In this document: in pieces, positions 26,147-38,195 of the stretch
Layout of the letters: each line of letters begins with the position of its first letter
Position numbering within the stretch: the first letter of the stretch is position 1
NCBI RefSeq assembly: GCF_900115655.1
Contig: NZ_FOXF01000002.1
Span: 1 to 64,000 of the forward strand
Reading direction: 5' to 3'
Source of the DNA: Ruminobacter amylophilus
Lineage (GTDB): Bacteria; Pseudomonadota; Gammaproteobacteria; Enterobacterales; Succinivibrionaceae
DNA: 64,000 nucleotides
Translations under genes and position numbers: made by a program
The notes under the pieces: model-generated
What the model saw: the letters and a program-made list of their open reading frames with translations, nothing else
Database searches by the model: none
What the model was told of the DNA's origin: nothing

Positions 26147-27862
26147 TCAGTCAATCATTCCGGAGTGTCCGAAATTCTGGGCAATAAGGCTTTTATTGAG
26201 TTCTATAATTTCCTGTTTTGTGCGAACTGCATTGATTTTGGTAGCAAGATTGAGATCAATTCTTACTTCAAGTTCATGAATTTTTTCCAGAAGTTTGTTG
26301 AGGTAGAACGGAGCCACACTAAAGTCCCTTAACCCGATGCTGATGAATAAAGCGAGATAATTGAGGTTGTGAACAAGTTCTCCGCATATGCACACGGGAA
26401 TGCGGTGTTTTCGTGCATTCTGAACAGTAAGATATATAAGTTTCAGTACGGCAGGTGTTAATTCATCGTTTCTGTGTGTTGCCGCTTCTCTGCTGCATGC
26501 TTCCGTATACTGAGTTAGATCATTGGTTCCTATGGAGAAAAAATCCACCAGAGGGGCAAGAGCGTCAGACATCAGGGCTCCTGCAGGAGTTTCGATCATG
26601 ATTCCTGTTTTAATTCTTCCTGTATCATATCCCTGAGCGGTAAGGTTCTGTTTTACGGTGTTGAAGAGATCAATAAGTTCCATGGTTTCTTCATATCCGG
26701 CCACCATAGGAAACATGATTCGAATCTGTCTCTGAGCTGAGGCTCGCAGGATTGCCCTGAGCTGTTTTACCAGTGTGTTTCGGTGATGCTGATTAGTATC
26801 AACGTTGAAAGCAGATGACATGCTCATGTACAGAGGAAGCTTATCTGCGTTAAAATCAAATGTTCTGAATGTGATTTCGTAGTTGCTTGGCAGCATGTCC
26901 ATGATTTTTTTATAAACAAGGTACTGCTGTTCTTCATCCGGTTCCTGACTGCAGTTCATAAACAGAAATTCTGTTCTGAATAAACCGATGCCTGAACTTG
27001 GCAGACAGGTGAGTTTATTAATCTCTGAAACGGAATTGATGTTGGCGAGTATGCGCATTCGTTCCCCGTCAGATGAGGTTTTGTACTGAGCCATGAGTGG
27101 TTTGATTACATCCACTCTGCTGCTGTCAGTCTTATGGTACTTCTGCGCGTTCTTGTTGGCCTGCCATATCAGTTCATCCAAAGGATCCAGATAAACTCTG
27201 TTGGCATAAGCATCTACCAGTACGTTGGTTCCTGGCGCAATAAGTTTTGTTGCATTCGATACGTTGAATATGGCCGGTATTTTGGTGCTTCTAAGGACTA
27301 TGGCAAGATGACTCTGGGTATTTCCGTCTTCCAGAAGAATCCCCTTGATATGACTGGTATTCATGGTAAGAAACTGAGCAGGTGTTATGTTATTGCATAC
27401 CAGAATGGAATCTTCGCTGATTTCGGGAAGAACCACCTTCTTTTTTCTTAACTCAAGAATAAGTGTTTCAGCCAGATTATGAATCTCGAACTCGTTGTGC
27501 ATGACAAAAGGATCGTTAAGACTAATCAGTTCATTGATATAGTCGTGATAACAGCGCATCACTGCTGATTCAGCGTTACACAGTTCGTTGCGTATGCGAT
27601 CCTCAATAAGTTTTTTTACATAATTGTCTGTCAGATACAGAATTGCTACATCAAGAAATTCTTTTGCCATAACGGACTGAACATTGTTTTTTTCATCCAG
27701 AAAAAGACGATGGGTACGTTCAAGTGTGGTATGGTAAAGTTCGATTTCTTTTTCTACGTCTTCTGGTGCTATATGCACTATATTGACCATCGGCGGGTCA
27801 TTTTTGAAAATAACAGCTGGTGCACAAGCAACACCTTCAGTTATAACAAATCCTTCTTGCAC
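26147..27862 (-). CDS. ptsI: Phosphoenolpyruvate-protein phosphotransferase (PTS enzyme I)
   Basis: A 571-residue enzyme I that transfers phosphate from PEP to HPr. The phosphorylated His lies in GNTQSHLAIVL (H185, equivalent to E. coli H189). The PEP-binding barrel has IMIETPAGALM, FFSIGTNDLTQY and the catalytic Cys in ICGEL. There is no N-terminal GAF domain, so it is EI, not EI-Ntr. I take the GTG at 27862 as start because AGAGGTG sits 5 bases upstream and MQEGFVITEGVA matches the family. ptsH, normally directly upstream, is absent. Confidence 0.93.
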   Translation of the reverse strand: MQEGFVITEGVACAPAVIFKNDPPMVNIVHIAPEDVEKEIELYHTTLERTHRLFLDEKNNVQSVMAKEFLDVAILYLTDNYVKKLIEDRIRNELCNAESAVMRCYHDYINELISLNDPFVMHNEFEIHNLAETLILELRKKKVVLPEISEDSILVCNNITPAQFLTMNTSHIKGILLEDGNTQSHLAIVLRSTKIPAIFNVSNATKLIAPGTNVLVDAYANRVYLDPLDELIWQANKNAQKYHKTDSSRVDVIKPLMAQYKTSSDGERMRILANINSVSEINKLTCLPSSGIGLFRTEFLFMNCSQEPDEEQQYLVYKKIMDMLPSNYEITFRTFDFNADKLPLYMSMSSAFNVDTNQHHRNTLVKQLRAILRASAQRQIRIMFPMVAGYEETMELIDLFNTVKQNLTAQGYDTGRIKTGIMIETPAGALMSDALAPLVDFFSIGTNDLTQYTEACSREAATHRNDELTPAVLKLIYLTVQNARKHRIPVCICGELVHNLNYLALFISIGLRDFSVAPFYLNKLLEKIHELEVRIDLNLATKINAVRTKQEIIELNKSLIAQNFGHSGMID

Positions 27863-27910
27863 AGTAGCACCTCTATTGATTCTTTCTGACTCTATAGCGA
27901 GTAGGCTGTC

Positions 27911-27938
27911 ATTATATGACTAAAGAAAGGGGTTTAAA
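27911..27938 (-). promoter_or_regulatory. Likely ptsI promoter
   Basis: On the minus strand a TTTAAA -35 (27933-27938) lies 16 bases from a TATAAT -10 (plus-strand ATTATA 27911-27916). The -35 is weak. The remaining divergent region to 28180 is AT-rich and holds only a short hairpin (GTGGC AAG GCCAC near 28132). Confidence 0.5.
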
Positions 27939-28182
27939 AGATGGTGATAGACATTTCATTTCAATAATGAAAAAAGTCTTGTTAAAGCTAATAGTCAGAT
28001 TATAAATCTTTACGCTAATCTGAATGGAAAAATATCAGAATAATTTAACAAAAATCATGTTTTAAATTAAGGATTCAGATAATGAGAACGTGAAAGGCAC
28101 GTATTGTAGAATGCACGTTGTTAATTTGGGGTGGCAAGGCCACAAAAACAGCTAAAAATTAGGTTAAGTTTTTATCCTCTGA

Positions 28183-28270
28183 TATAATAACGTTGCGTGT
28201 ACGTATTAGTTGCGGATTTTTAAATAATCTCGTCGGATATTCTTATAAAAACCGCCTCAGTGAAAGCGGT
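28183..28270 (+). promoter_or_regulatory. -10 box and leader hairpin of the L,D-transpeptidase gene
   Basis: TATAAT at 28183-28188 has no clear -35. A hairpin follows in the leader: ACCGC and GCGGT around CTCAGTGAAA (about 28250-28269), just upstream of the predicted ATG. Confidence 0.45.
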
Positions 28271-28279
28271 AGATACAGA

Positions 28280-29767
28280 ATGTTAACAGTTAAAATAATG
28301 AACAGAATTAAATTCATCTTTTTGGTTGCATGTGTGTTTCTTATCAGTGTAACAGGCGCCAGTGCTAATGAAGTGACGCAGCCGTCAACAAATCTTCAAA
28401 AAGAAATACACTTTCAGTTACTGGAACTGGCTGTCGCCAATTTTGACAAGAGTTACTATCGTCAGTATATGCGCATGAGACAGAGTGTGGGAACACCTGA
28501 CTACGGAACAGAACTGGCCATCAGTTATCTAATGGTAAGAAATTTCAGAAACAGTATCCGTTCAATGAGCTGGGAGGATATTCAGAATTTTCACTTCAGA
28601 AAGCATGAACAGCAGTTCACTACTAAAGAAGTCGATCTTTATGAGGAAAGTATCAGAAACGGTTCACTTGAACATATTTTGAGAAATCTTAGACCTGAGA
28701 TACCGAACTATCTTTCGTATCGTCATGAGATGATTGAACAGTTAAGAAGCACAGCATCAGAGGTGGCTCCGTATCCTTTCAGAATGCTGAAGGAAGGCAG
28801 TTCAGGAAAAGAGGTGGATGCACTGAAAATCGCTCTTCAGAAACTGGGGTATCTTGATGTGTACAGCCCTATTAATGGTGATTTTGATTTTGAATTGACA
28901 GAGGCTGTGAAGAAATTTCAGGAAGACAAAGGGCTCAAGGCTGATGGTATAGTAGGTAAGCTGTCGTACGATCTGATATTTAAAACACATGAATCCAAAG
29001 CAGTCAGTATTGCCCGAACAATAATACGTATGAGTGACAGGGAACTGTACAGATCCCCTGAGTATGTCTTTGTTAACATACCAAAGATGGAGCTTAACGT
29101 TTATTATTCAAATAAGAGTGTTCTGGAAAGCAAGGTTGTTGTCGGCAGATTTGATCGTCAGACCCCAAGACTTAAAAGTCTTATTGACAATGTCGTTCTG
29201 AATCCTACATGGACGGCCCCAAGTACCATTTCAGAAAAAGATTATCTGCCTAAATTACGTAAGGATAGGGAATATCTGACAAAGAAAGGGCTGACAATGT
29301 ATTACTCTGGTTATGAGATAGACCCGAACACACTTACGGCTGAAGATTTAACCCCTTCAGGAATCAAGAAATTCAGAATAGTTCAGAAGCCAGGTACCGG
29401 TAATGCCATGGGGTTGTATAAATTTAATTTTCCGAACAGTGACAGTATTTATCTTCACTCCACAAACAGTCCTGGAAAGTTTAGAGGAGCATCCAGAATG
29501 TACAGTTCAGGATGTGTAAGAGTTCAGAAATCAGATGAACTGGCAAAGTATCTGTTAAAAGACGATCTTAAGCCTGAAAGAGTCGATAAAATTATCGAGT
29601 CTGCCAAAACAACATGGCTTAAATTGAGCAGAAAGGTTCCTATTTACCTTGCATACTGGACGTCGTACATCGGTGAAAACGGTCAGGTGTATTATCTTCC
29701 TGATATTTATCAGATTGATTCTCTCGATGACAGGTTGCCACCTGATTTACTTCAGTCACTGAAATAG
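28280..29767 (+). CDS. L,D-transpeptidase of the YcbB/LdtD type
   Basis: A periplasmic enzyme of about 495 residues that forms 3-3 peptidoglycan cross-links. A signal peptide starts the protein (MNRIKFIFLVACVFLISV, ending near ASA). A peptidoglycan-binding domain follows (LKEGSSGKEVDALKIALQKLGYL ... FDFELTEAVKKFQ), then a YkuD catalytic domain with HS...SSGCVRV, catalytic Cys about 412. Domain order and size match YcbB. The reading frame runs 29 codons further upstream without a signal-like sequence, so I use ATG 28280; ATG 28298 is equally possible. Neither has a strong Shine-Dalgarno. Confidence 0.88.
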   Translation: MLTVKIMNRIKFIFLVACVFLISVTGASANEVTQPSTNLQKEIHFQLLELAVANFDKSYYRQYMRMRQSVGTPDYGTELAISYLMVRNFRNSIRSMSWEDIQNFHFRKHEQQFTTKEVDLYEESIRNGSLEHILRNLRPEIPNYLSYRHEMIEQLRSTASEVAPYPFRMLKEGSSGKEVDALKIALQKLGYLDVYSPINGDFDFELTEAVKKFQEDKGLKADGIVGKLSYDLIFKTHESKAVSIARTIIRMSDRELYRSPEYVFVNIPKMELNVYYSNKSVLESKVVVGRFDRQTPRLKSLIDNVVLNPTWTAPSTISEKDYLPKLRKDREYLTKKGLTMYYSGYEIDPNTLTAEDLTPSGIKKFRIVQKPGTGNAMGLYKFNFPNSDSIYLHSTNSPGKFRGASRMYSSGCVRVQKSDELAKYLLKDDLKPERVDKIIESAKTTWLKLSRKVPIYLAYWTSYIGENGQVYYLPDIYQIDSLDDRLPPDLLQSLK

Positions 29768-29780
29768 AGGTCGAAGCAGA

Positions 29781-30605
29781 ATGAACTCCATGGATAAGAC
29801 AAAAATTCTGGAATGTGATTATTCCGTCCTGAGATTGGCCGGTTTTGTATCCTGCGATGAACAAGGCGGTGTTTCCGAACAGGTTGTTACCTGTATAAGA
29901 AATATTATTAACAGCTATATGGATTCAAACAGCATGACACTGCTGATTCATGGATTCAAGGAAGGTGTCAGGAAAGGGTATAAAACTGACAGAGATATTA
30001 AAATACTGAAAAATGCCTATGGAACGGAGATTGATAATTATCTCAAGGTATTGAGTCTTCTGATTACGGTTCTTCTGGCTGATAGAATTACTGTCTTTTC
30101 CCGTGAAAAACTTTATGGAATTGCCGCCTCCTTCGGACTGGAAAAGGATGAACTGGATCTTCTGATAAGCAGAATGGATACTGGTCGTTCGGCAAAACAT
30201 GAATACACCAGATCATTAATGACTCTGATTGGCTGGATAGCTGCTGCAGACGGGGAAATGACCTCAAGACAGAAAGAGTACGCAAATACGGTGATTTCTG
30301 AAGTAGGAGACGTAACATCTGACTTTTATGGTGATTTTGTTCATGGTTTTGAGCTGGATAAGGTTCCTGAATCTGAGATAGGTATTGTTTGCGGTTTTCT
30401 TTCAAAATCTTTTGAAAGTGATATTCAGCGTTACAATAACGTCAGAATCGGCTGCCTGTGTCTGTTGATTGGCGGAGTAAGAGAAGATAGACGTCCTCCG
30501 GCAGGAGAAACCTACAGCAGACTTCTGATTGTGGCGGAGGCATTGGGATTTTCTGATAATGAACTGAATGCCGTAATAAGGCACCTTGAAAATTCGGAAG
30601 ACTAA
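29781..30605 (+). CDS. TerB-like helical domain protein
   Basis: A 274-residue soluble, mostly helical protein of unknown function. A segment around 145-175 (LMTLIGWIAAADGEMTSRQKEYANTVI) has the acidic AADGE pattern of TerB/DjlA-type domains, and an earlier half (LLITVLLADRITVFSREKLYGIAASFGL) may be a related repeat. There is no J domain, so it is not DjlA. GAGGT precedes the ATG, and the gene starts 13 bases after the L,D-transpeptidase stop, so the two are probably co-transcribed. Confidence 0.65.
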   Translation: MNSMDKTKILECDYSVLRLAGFVSCDEQGGVSEQVVTCIRNIINSYMDSNSMTLLIHGFKEGVRKGYKTDRDIKILKNAYGTEIDNYLKVLSLLITVLLADRITVFSREKLYGIAASFGLEKDELDLLISRMDTGRSAKHEYTRSLMTLIGWIAAADGEMTSRQKEYANTVISEVGDVTSDFYGDFVHGFELDKVPESEIGIVCGFLSKSFESDIQRYNNVRIGCLCLLIGGVREDRRPPAGETYSRLLIVAEALGFSDNELNAVIRHLENSED

Positions 30606-30617
30606 CCGGAAAATTCA

Positions 30618-30648
30618 GGCTCCTGATGTTCTATCAGGAGCCTTTTAC
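30618..30648. terminator. Terminator between TerB-like gene and cysZ
   Basis: GGCTCCTGA and TCAGGAGCC form a 9-bp stem followed by TTTT. It lies between convergent genes and may serve both. Confidence 0.85.
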
Positions 30649-30653
30649 TTAAT

Positions 30654-31445
30654 TTAATGTGAATCAGTGTTGTGAGCCACATTATTGTTTTTTATTTTTT
30701 CTGCAAAGTTCGGTCTCAGTATATCAACCCATAGAGCAGTGCCTCCACATACTGCGGCAGGAATGATAAACAGATTCAAAAAAGGTATGAGCAGAGATAA
30801 CCACACGCAGATTCCAAAAATTAGACATGTTTTTCGGTATCTTTTCAGGGCTGGATACGTAGCTTTCAGCGGTATATGATTGTTTTCAAAACCATAGCTT
30901 GTAAAGTCCAGAGCATAACACCACCCACCTGTAACCGCGATGACTATCTGGCCTATAACGGGAACAAAAAGCATAACCAGATTAAGCAGCATAATAGGTA
31001 TTCTATAGACAAACTTTGCCAGTTCACGCCATATCATTGCAGGAGTTTCCTTTAATGTCTGACTAATGGGAATGTCCGGAGTGGGGATGTTCAGCAGGAT
31101 ACTTTCCGTTTTTTCGGCAAGAATACTGTAAAAAGGGGCACCTATTACCAGTGTTATCGTAGTGAACATAAAAAAAGACAACAGAATCACTGCTACAAAA
31201 ATTACCGGATATAGAATAAAACGAATCCAGTGAAGCCAGTCTGGTGTGATGGAACTGATGAGGTGGCCGGTATAATCAAAAGAATACTTAAAGATGAAGT
31301 AGTACCCTATGATCATGAGAATGGTGTTGATGACTATAGGTAGAAAAGTATACCTTTTCATTCCTTTCCCGGTACTCAGACTGAATCCCTTTATAAAATA
31401 TTTGAATCCAAGGATAAAAGAATTCTGATTAGACTGTTCTCTCAT
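30654..31445 (-). CDS. cysZ: CysZ-type sulfate transporter (EI24 family)
   Basis: A 263-residue inner-membrane protein. The EI24/CysZ pattern is clear: GFKYFIKGFSL, the FLPIVINTILM helix, GAPFYSILAEKTE, and a C-terminal LLIPFLNLFIIPAAVCGGTALWVD that closely follows E. coli CysZ. CysZ supports sulfate uptake for cysteine synthesis. It is divergent from zipA-ligA, the same neighbourhood as in E. coli. No Shine-Dalgarno is clear. The 628-base region up to zipA is AT-rich, with no gene or convincing promoter I can support. Confidence 0.93.
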   Translation of the reverse strand: MREQSNQNSFILGFKYFIKGFSLSTGKGMKRYTFLPIVINTILMIIGYYFIFKYSFDYTGHLISSITPDWLHWIRFILYPVIFVAVILLSFFMFTTITLVIGAPFYSILAEKTESILLNIPTPDIPISQTLKETPAMIWRELAKFVYRIPIMLLNLVMLFVPVIGQIVIAVTGGWCYALDFTSYGFENNHIPLKATYPALKRYRKTCLIFGICVWLSLLIPFLNLFIIPAAVCGGTALWVDILRPNFAEKIKNNNVAHNTDSH

Positions 31446-32073
31446 TGATTTAGGTCTCGAATAGAAGTGAATCCGTTCTTTAAATATCAGGCATTATACC
31501 GCATTATTTTATGAGAACTCATATAAAATATTTGCAGGTATTGATGACATGTTTTTTGATTGCAGCTACTTTCGTGGCTGAAGGATTTGATTAGTTGCAA
31601 GATTAACTGTTTTAAATAAGTAAAAATGTTGTAAACTACGTAAAAATGCGTTTTCATGGGATGATGAAAGCATGATAAGTTTTAATGTTGCTTTTCTTCA
31701 TGGAAGAACTGCCTTCATCAATTAATGAAATATGTTGAATACAGTATGGAGAACAGTTTGTAATTTTGTTGTCTTGCTCACTGATAATATTTAGATTAGC
31801 ATCCTTAAACGTGATACCATATACCCGTAAATGTAAGAATGCCTGGGCAGTGTTTATGATTCAGTTTTGAGCAGAAATTCTGCTGGTTTAATTCTGGAAA
31901 CGGATAAATAGTGATGTAATGAATAAAAATAGGCAAAAAAAAGCTATATTGTAACTATTTTGTCTAAAATGATTAGAGTGTTTTGGGATTTTTGAGCAGA
32001 TCGAGCATTTTTTATTTATAATTACCCAGTCATGTTTCGATTGTCTGTTTGTAGTATTTAGGATGGGATTTCC

Positions 32074-32994
32074 ATGGATTTGCAGGTTTTAGTCATTATA
32101 TTGGGAGCGCTGGCTATAGTTGCTTTTATTGTTCACGGTTTCGTAATGGGCAGAGTAGACAGACGTCCGTTGGTACGTGACAGAATGGCTGAAAGTAATG
32201 CAAAAGCCAAGACTCCGACATCAAATGACATGGGGCAGGTTCAGGGCTCCGTAAAGATTATTGATAAAGATGTTATCAATGTTGATAACAAGGAATTTAT
32301 TGATAATGCTGAGGATGTGGTACTTTCAAAAGATGATGCGGACATGAATCAGAATACTCAGAATCAGAAAGAAGATTCTTTTGAAAACGAACAGCAGAAT
32401 ATCAATAGCATGGAAGCTGTTGATTCACCGGCTGACCAGAAAGCTGAGTCAGATACAAAACAAGAGGTTGATAATGATATGTCAGATAATAATTCCATAG
32501 TTTCAAGTTGGTGGAAGAAGTTTTGCGGTTTGTTTACCGGCAGTAAGAAGGACGGTAAGAATGCGGAAAATGATATGGAACCGTTGTCTGTGTATCAGAT
32601 AAATGTGCGCAGAAAGGACGGGCAGCCTATCAGTGCTACTACAGCCGTTAAGATTTGTGAGAACTGTGGCCTTGTTCTGGGAGAACATGACATTTATTAT
32701 TTTTTTGACAAGAATAATCCTAATAATGAGGTTTTCCGTGTGTGTGGCGGTAAGGATCCATACGGTTTTGCCAAGAGTTATCAGGAATCAGTCAGTTATG
32801 AGGTACTCTGTCTGTTTATGCCTCTTCCTGAAAGAGGATTTGCTGAAGATGCCTACCTGCAGATGGCTTCTTTTGCCTATCGTTTCGCACACCAGATTGA
32901 TGGTGAAATGATCGATAATAACAAGAGAGCCATAGGTGAGTCATTTGTACTTCATCATAGAGAAGTGCTGGCTGCATATGACAGATTGAAGTAG
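32074..32994 (+). CDS. zipA: Cell division protein ZipA
   Basis: A 306-residue FtsZ anchor. One N-terminal membrane helix (MDLQVLVIILGALAIVAFIVHGF) is followed by a basic patch, a long acidic/Asn/Gln-rich linker (about 45-165), and a C-terminal FtsZ-binding domain (about 170-300) containing YQINVRRKDGQPISATTAVKIC. The layout matches E. coli ZipA. AGGATGGG lies 6-10 bases before the ATG. cysZ is divergent upstream and ligA follows, but a terminator separates zipA from ligA. Confidence 0.93.
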   Translation: MDLQVLVIILGALAIVAFIVHGFVMGRVDRRPLVRDRMAESNAKAKTPTSNDMGQVQGSVKIIDKDVINVDNKEFIDNAEDVVLSKDDADMNQNTQNQKEDSFENEQQNINSMEAVDSPADQKAESDTKQEVDNDMSDNNSIVSSWWKKFCGLFTGSKKDGKNAENDMEPLSVYQINVRRKDGQPISATTAVKICENCGLVLGEHDIYYFFDKNNPNNEVFRVCGGKDPYGFAKSYQESVSYEVLCLFMPLPERGFAEDAYLQMASFAYRFAHQIDGEMIDNNKRAIGESFVLHHREVLAAYDRLK

Positions 32995-33022
32995 TATCTG
33001 TCCTTAGTAATTCATTTCATTA

Positions 33023-33052
33023 AAAATATGGCAGATAACTGCCATATTTTTT
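33023..33052 (+). terminator. Terminator between zipA and ligA
   Basis: AAAATATGGCAG and CTGCCATATTTT form a perfect 12-bp stem around ATAA, ending in TTTTTT. It ends 27 bases before the ligA ATG, so ligA expression would need read-through. Confidence 0.85.
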
Positions 33053-33060
33053 CTTATTAA

Positions 33061-35391
<2,331 letters not shown>

Positions 35392-35410
35392 GCTGTTTTT
35401 TGAAAAGTTT

Positions 35411-35445
35411 AAAAGCTTCCATAATATGATTATGGAAGCTTTTTT
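35411..35445. terminator. Bidirectional terminator between ligA and mltD
   Basis: AAAAGCTTCCATAAT and ATTATGGAAGCTTTT form a perfect 15-bp stem with loop ATG, followed by TT. It serves the convergent ligA and mltD genes. Confidence 0.93.
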
Positions 35446-35502
35446 GTTCTTCAAATGCTGAGGCAACGATTCTGCCTGTTGTCTGTTCAGACAAATGTAA
35501 AC

Positions 35503-37254
35503 TTATTTCTTTGAGCCTGACTTGACATTGCTCTTTGCAATATCATTGGTTTTCCCTTTAAGGGTCACATTTTTGGTCTTGGCCGCTGCAGTTGTATTTC
35601 CTAGTTTTTTACTGCTCGCCGAAGCTTTGTTTTTTCCTGCAGATGACTTTGCTGTAGTCACTTTGGCAGAGGCTGAATTCTTTGTGGTGGCAGCTGAAGT
35701 CACTTTAGTCGTATTCTTTTTTGCTGTTGATGCCTTTGCAGTAGTAGACTTTCCGTTGGCTTTGTTCGCTGTCCTGGCAGTTGATTTGGAAGTTTTGCCA
35801 GAAGCCAGCTCGGTTTTCTGTTTCTTTCTGGTTCCTTCAGCGGCAACTTTAGTATTGCTTTTCTTGGTTGTTTTTGCAGTACTGATGCGATTTGTTGTTG
35901 CCTTAGGGATGGAAGGAGTTTTATCAGAATTAGGCTGTTTGTCTTTCTGTATTCTGTTATTCATGGCAGTCTGAACCAAAGCGTTAGACTGGTCTTTGCA
36001 ACTCATTGATGACGCATTACTAAGTTCTTCCTCAGCTTTTGCCATCATCTGTTCGTAAGCCTTCTGCTCTGCCTTAATGTTAGCGGCAATAGCGTGTTTT
36101 CTGTATGATTCTTTTGGTGGATTTGTCACTTTCTGTAAAGAATAGTTTTCAGGTAAATCCATGTTGTTTATAGGCAGAAGCGCATAATTAACCATAGTGG
36201 TCGGTTTGTTTTCATTCAAGAATCCTGGATTGAGTTTTTTTAATCTTTCGATCGAAATTCCGGTTTTTTCTGACAGAGATTTTAAAGTAGTACCGGCAGC
36301 GATAGGGGTTTTCTTGAATACCGGTCTGTATGGCATGTCAGGGAATTTCAGATTGTTGTGCTTGGCATTACGCAGAAGATCTGTGTAGGCATGAAGCTTT
36401 TCAACGTAATTAACTCCGGATCTTGGCAGAGGAAGACTCCATAAATCAGTAGGTCTGTTTTTACTCTTACTGATTTTTATGGCTTTTAATACTGTACCTT
36501 CCCCTAAATTATAGGCGGCAATGGCAAGATTCCAATCATTGAAAATCTTATAAAGGTAATTGAAATAAGTCAGGGCGGCATCTGTTGATGCAATAACATC
36601 CCTGCGCATGTCATAGGTGGAATCAACTCTTAACTTGAAGTTTCTTGCCGTGATAGGAACAAACTGCCAGATGCCTTTTGCACCGGCAGGAGAAACAGCA
36701 TATGGGTTAAAGTTACTTTCGATAATCGGGATAACCGCAAGTTCAAGAGGCATATCCCTGCTTTTAAGTTCATTAACAATGTGATAAAGGTACAGATGGC
36801 CGTTGGCAAGCTGTTTTTCGAAATATTTCTGTTTTTTCTTAACCTGATTAATCTGCTGGGTTATGTATTTATGCTTGGGATTCACGAGTCCCATGTCGAA
36901 CACGGCGTATTCCCACAGGCTACTGGTATTACCGGCATCCTTGAGGGCATCCTCTTCATTCTTGTAGTGGACGTTATAACTGTGAATGAGTTCTTCCGCG
37001 TAGTTATTGATTGTACTCATTTCAACTTCGGATGGACTCTGACAGAGATCAGATGAGACAGCCTCATTTTCAGGAGAAATAAGGAATGCCTCTTCAGGAT
37101 TGTGATTGTTGGTAACGCAGCCAGCAAGTATAAAGGATACAGTAGCAGTCTGAAGGATTTTATACAGTATTTCTGTAACCTTCGTCCTGCAGGAGATCTT
37201 CTCCCTGTGCTGCCTTCCTGGCAAATTCATCACATTCATTGTTGTAGATGTCAT
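35503..37254 (-). CDS. mltD: Membrane-bound lytic murein transglycosylase D
   Basis: A lipoprotein of up to 583 residues that cleaves peptidoglycan glycan strands. The lipobox ILAGC is at C46. The SLT domain has catalytic Glu E179 in [23 protein letters not shown] single LysM domain follows (about 325-370). The last 129 residues are a Lys/Thr/Ala/Ser-rich basic tail ([19 protein letters not shown] and similar) resembling histone H1 tails, which is not usual for MltD. The start is uncertain: the first ATG, with AAAGGA 7 bases upstream, lies 95 bases inside rnhA and gives an unusually long signal region. Confidence 0.88.
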   Translation of the reverse strand: MTSTTMNVMNLPGRQHREKISCRTKVTEILYKILQTATVSFILAGCVTNNHNPEEAFLISPENEAVSSDLCQSPSEVEMSTINNYAEELIHSYNVHYKNEEDALKDAGNTSSLWEYAVFDMGLVNPKHKYITQQINQVKKKQKYFEKQLANGHLYLYHIVNELKSRDMPLELAVIPIIESNFNPYAVSPAGAKGIWQFVPITARNFKLRVDSTYDMRRDVIASTDAALTYFNYLYKIFNDWNLAIAAYNLGEGTVLKAIKISKSKNRPTDLWSLPLPRSGVNYVEKLHAYTDLLRNAKHNNLKFPDMPYRPVFKKTPIAAGTTLKSLSEKTGISIERLKKLNPGFLNENKPTTMVNYALLPINNMDLPENYSLQKVTNPPKESYRKHAIAANIKAEQKAYEQMMAKAEEELSNASSMSCKDQSNALVQTAMNNRIQKDKQPNSDKTPSIPKATTNRISTAKTTKKSNTKVAAEGTRKKQKTELASGKTSKSTARTANKANGKSTTAKASTAKKNTTKVTSAATTKNSASAKVTTAKSSAGKNKASASSKKLGNTTAAAKTKNVTLKGKTNDIAKSNVKSGSKK

Positions 37255-37654
37255 TGTCGTGTCCTTTCACCCAGTTCCATGTTATCATGTGCTTCGATGT
37301 GATTTCGGATAACTGCTTCCATAAATCAACATTCTGTACGTTCTTCCAGTTTCTTTTTTTCCATGAAGCAATCCATTTGGTTATGCCGTCAATTACATAT
37401 TTACTGTCGGAAAACAGGTTTACCCTGCAAGGCATTTTTAATGCGCTAAGGGCTGTAATTACAGCAAGCAGTTCCATTCTGTTGTTTGTAGTAAGTTTAT
37501 ATCCTGCAGAAAGAACCTTTTTATGTTCCTTGTAAAAAAGGATGGCGCAGTAGCCTCCTTTTCCGGGATTTCCCAAACAGGAACCGTCGGTATAGATGGT
37601 TACTTCTTTTAAATTATTGTTATTTGTTTCCTGGTTTGTGTTAACGTTTTCCAT
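37160..37654 (-). CDS. rnhA: Ribonuclease HI
   Basis: A 164-residue RNase HI that removes RNA from RNA-DNA hybrids. The catalytic carboxylates are visible in [27 protein letters not shown] and NNECDEFA. An Asn-rich 15-residue extension precedes the domain. It is divergent from dnaQ, as in E. coli, and overlaps the probable start of mltD. The promoter TTGAGT-16-TATAAT lies upstream. Confidence 0.95.
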   Translation of the reverse strand: MENVNTNQETNNNNLKEVTIYTDGSCLGNPGKGGYCAILFYKEHKKVLSAGYKLTTNNRMELLAVITALSALKMPCRVNLFSDSKYVIDGITKWIASWKKRNWKNVQNVDLWKQLSEITSKHMITWNWVKGHDNDIYNNECDEFARKAAQGEDLLQDEGYRNTV

Positions 37655-37690
37655 GCGTTTTTTATAAAAAAATTAACAACGTATTCTTAA

Positions 37691-37718
37691 ATTATATCAC
37701 AAAATGGTAAAAACTCAA
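37691..37718 (-). promoter_or_regulatory. Promoter of rnhA
   Basis: On the minus strand, TTGAGT (plus-strand ACTCAA 37713-37718), a 16-base spacer and TATAAT (plus-strand ATTATA 37691-37696). The rest of the rnhA-dnaQ gap (37719-38190) is very AT-rich with no gene seen. Confidence 0.7.
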
Positions 37719-38195
37719 AATTCTTTATATGCTGATGGCGCCGAATATATAAAATAAATATTTTTAGAAATTATCTGCTGATTAAAAATTTGAGATGAAA
37801 ATTTTGTGTTTTCATAATTTAAATTTATGTCTGAAAAAAGTGAAATAAGTCTGAATAAAATAGAGTATTTTAGCTGAATATATATAATATAGATTAAGAT
37901 TGATTTGTACATATAAAAATATAATTAAAATGTAAGGATATGTATAAAATTAAAAAATACTATAAATAATATTCCTATATGGATATACAGTTCAAAAAAT
38001 AGTTTAACAAAGTGCAATATTCTTAAATTTAATCTTTGAATAAAACGGAAAGTTGGATAGAATAGGTATTTCAAATAAAGAATTTATTTAAGTTTATATA
38101 CAGAGAAAAATTACCAACAGGGTTGATTTGAATTGCTTTTTTTAGCTTTTTTAGCCTTAAATCTTCGTGGTAATTTGAATTTGCGGAAAATATGA

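Noticed and set aside
35522-35974. 150-codon plus-strand frame opposite the mltD tail
   Set aside because: It is the complement of the Lys/Ala/Thr-rich tail; its Val/Leu/Phe-rich product is a base-composition artefact.
37715-37912. 65-codon minus-strand frame upstream of rnhA
   Set aside because: Built from very AT-rich sequence (Ile, Tyr, Lys, Ser); no start signal; it overlaps the -35 of the rnhA promoter.
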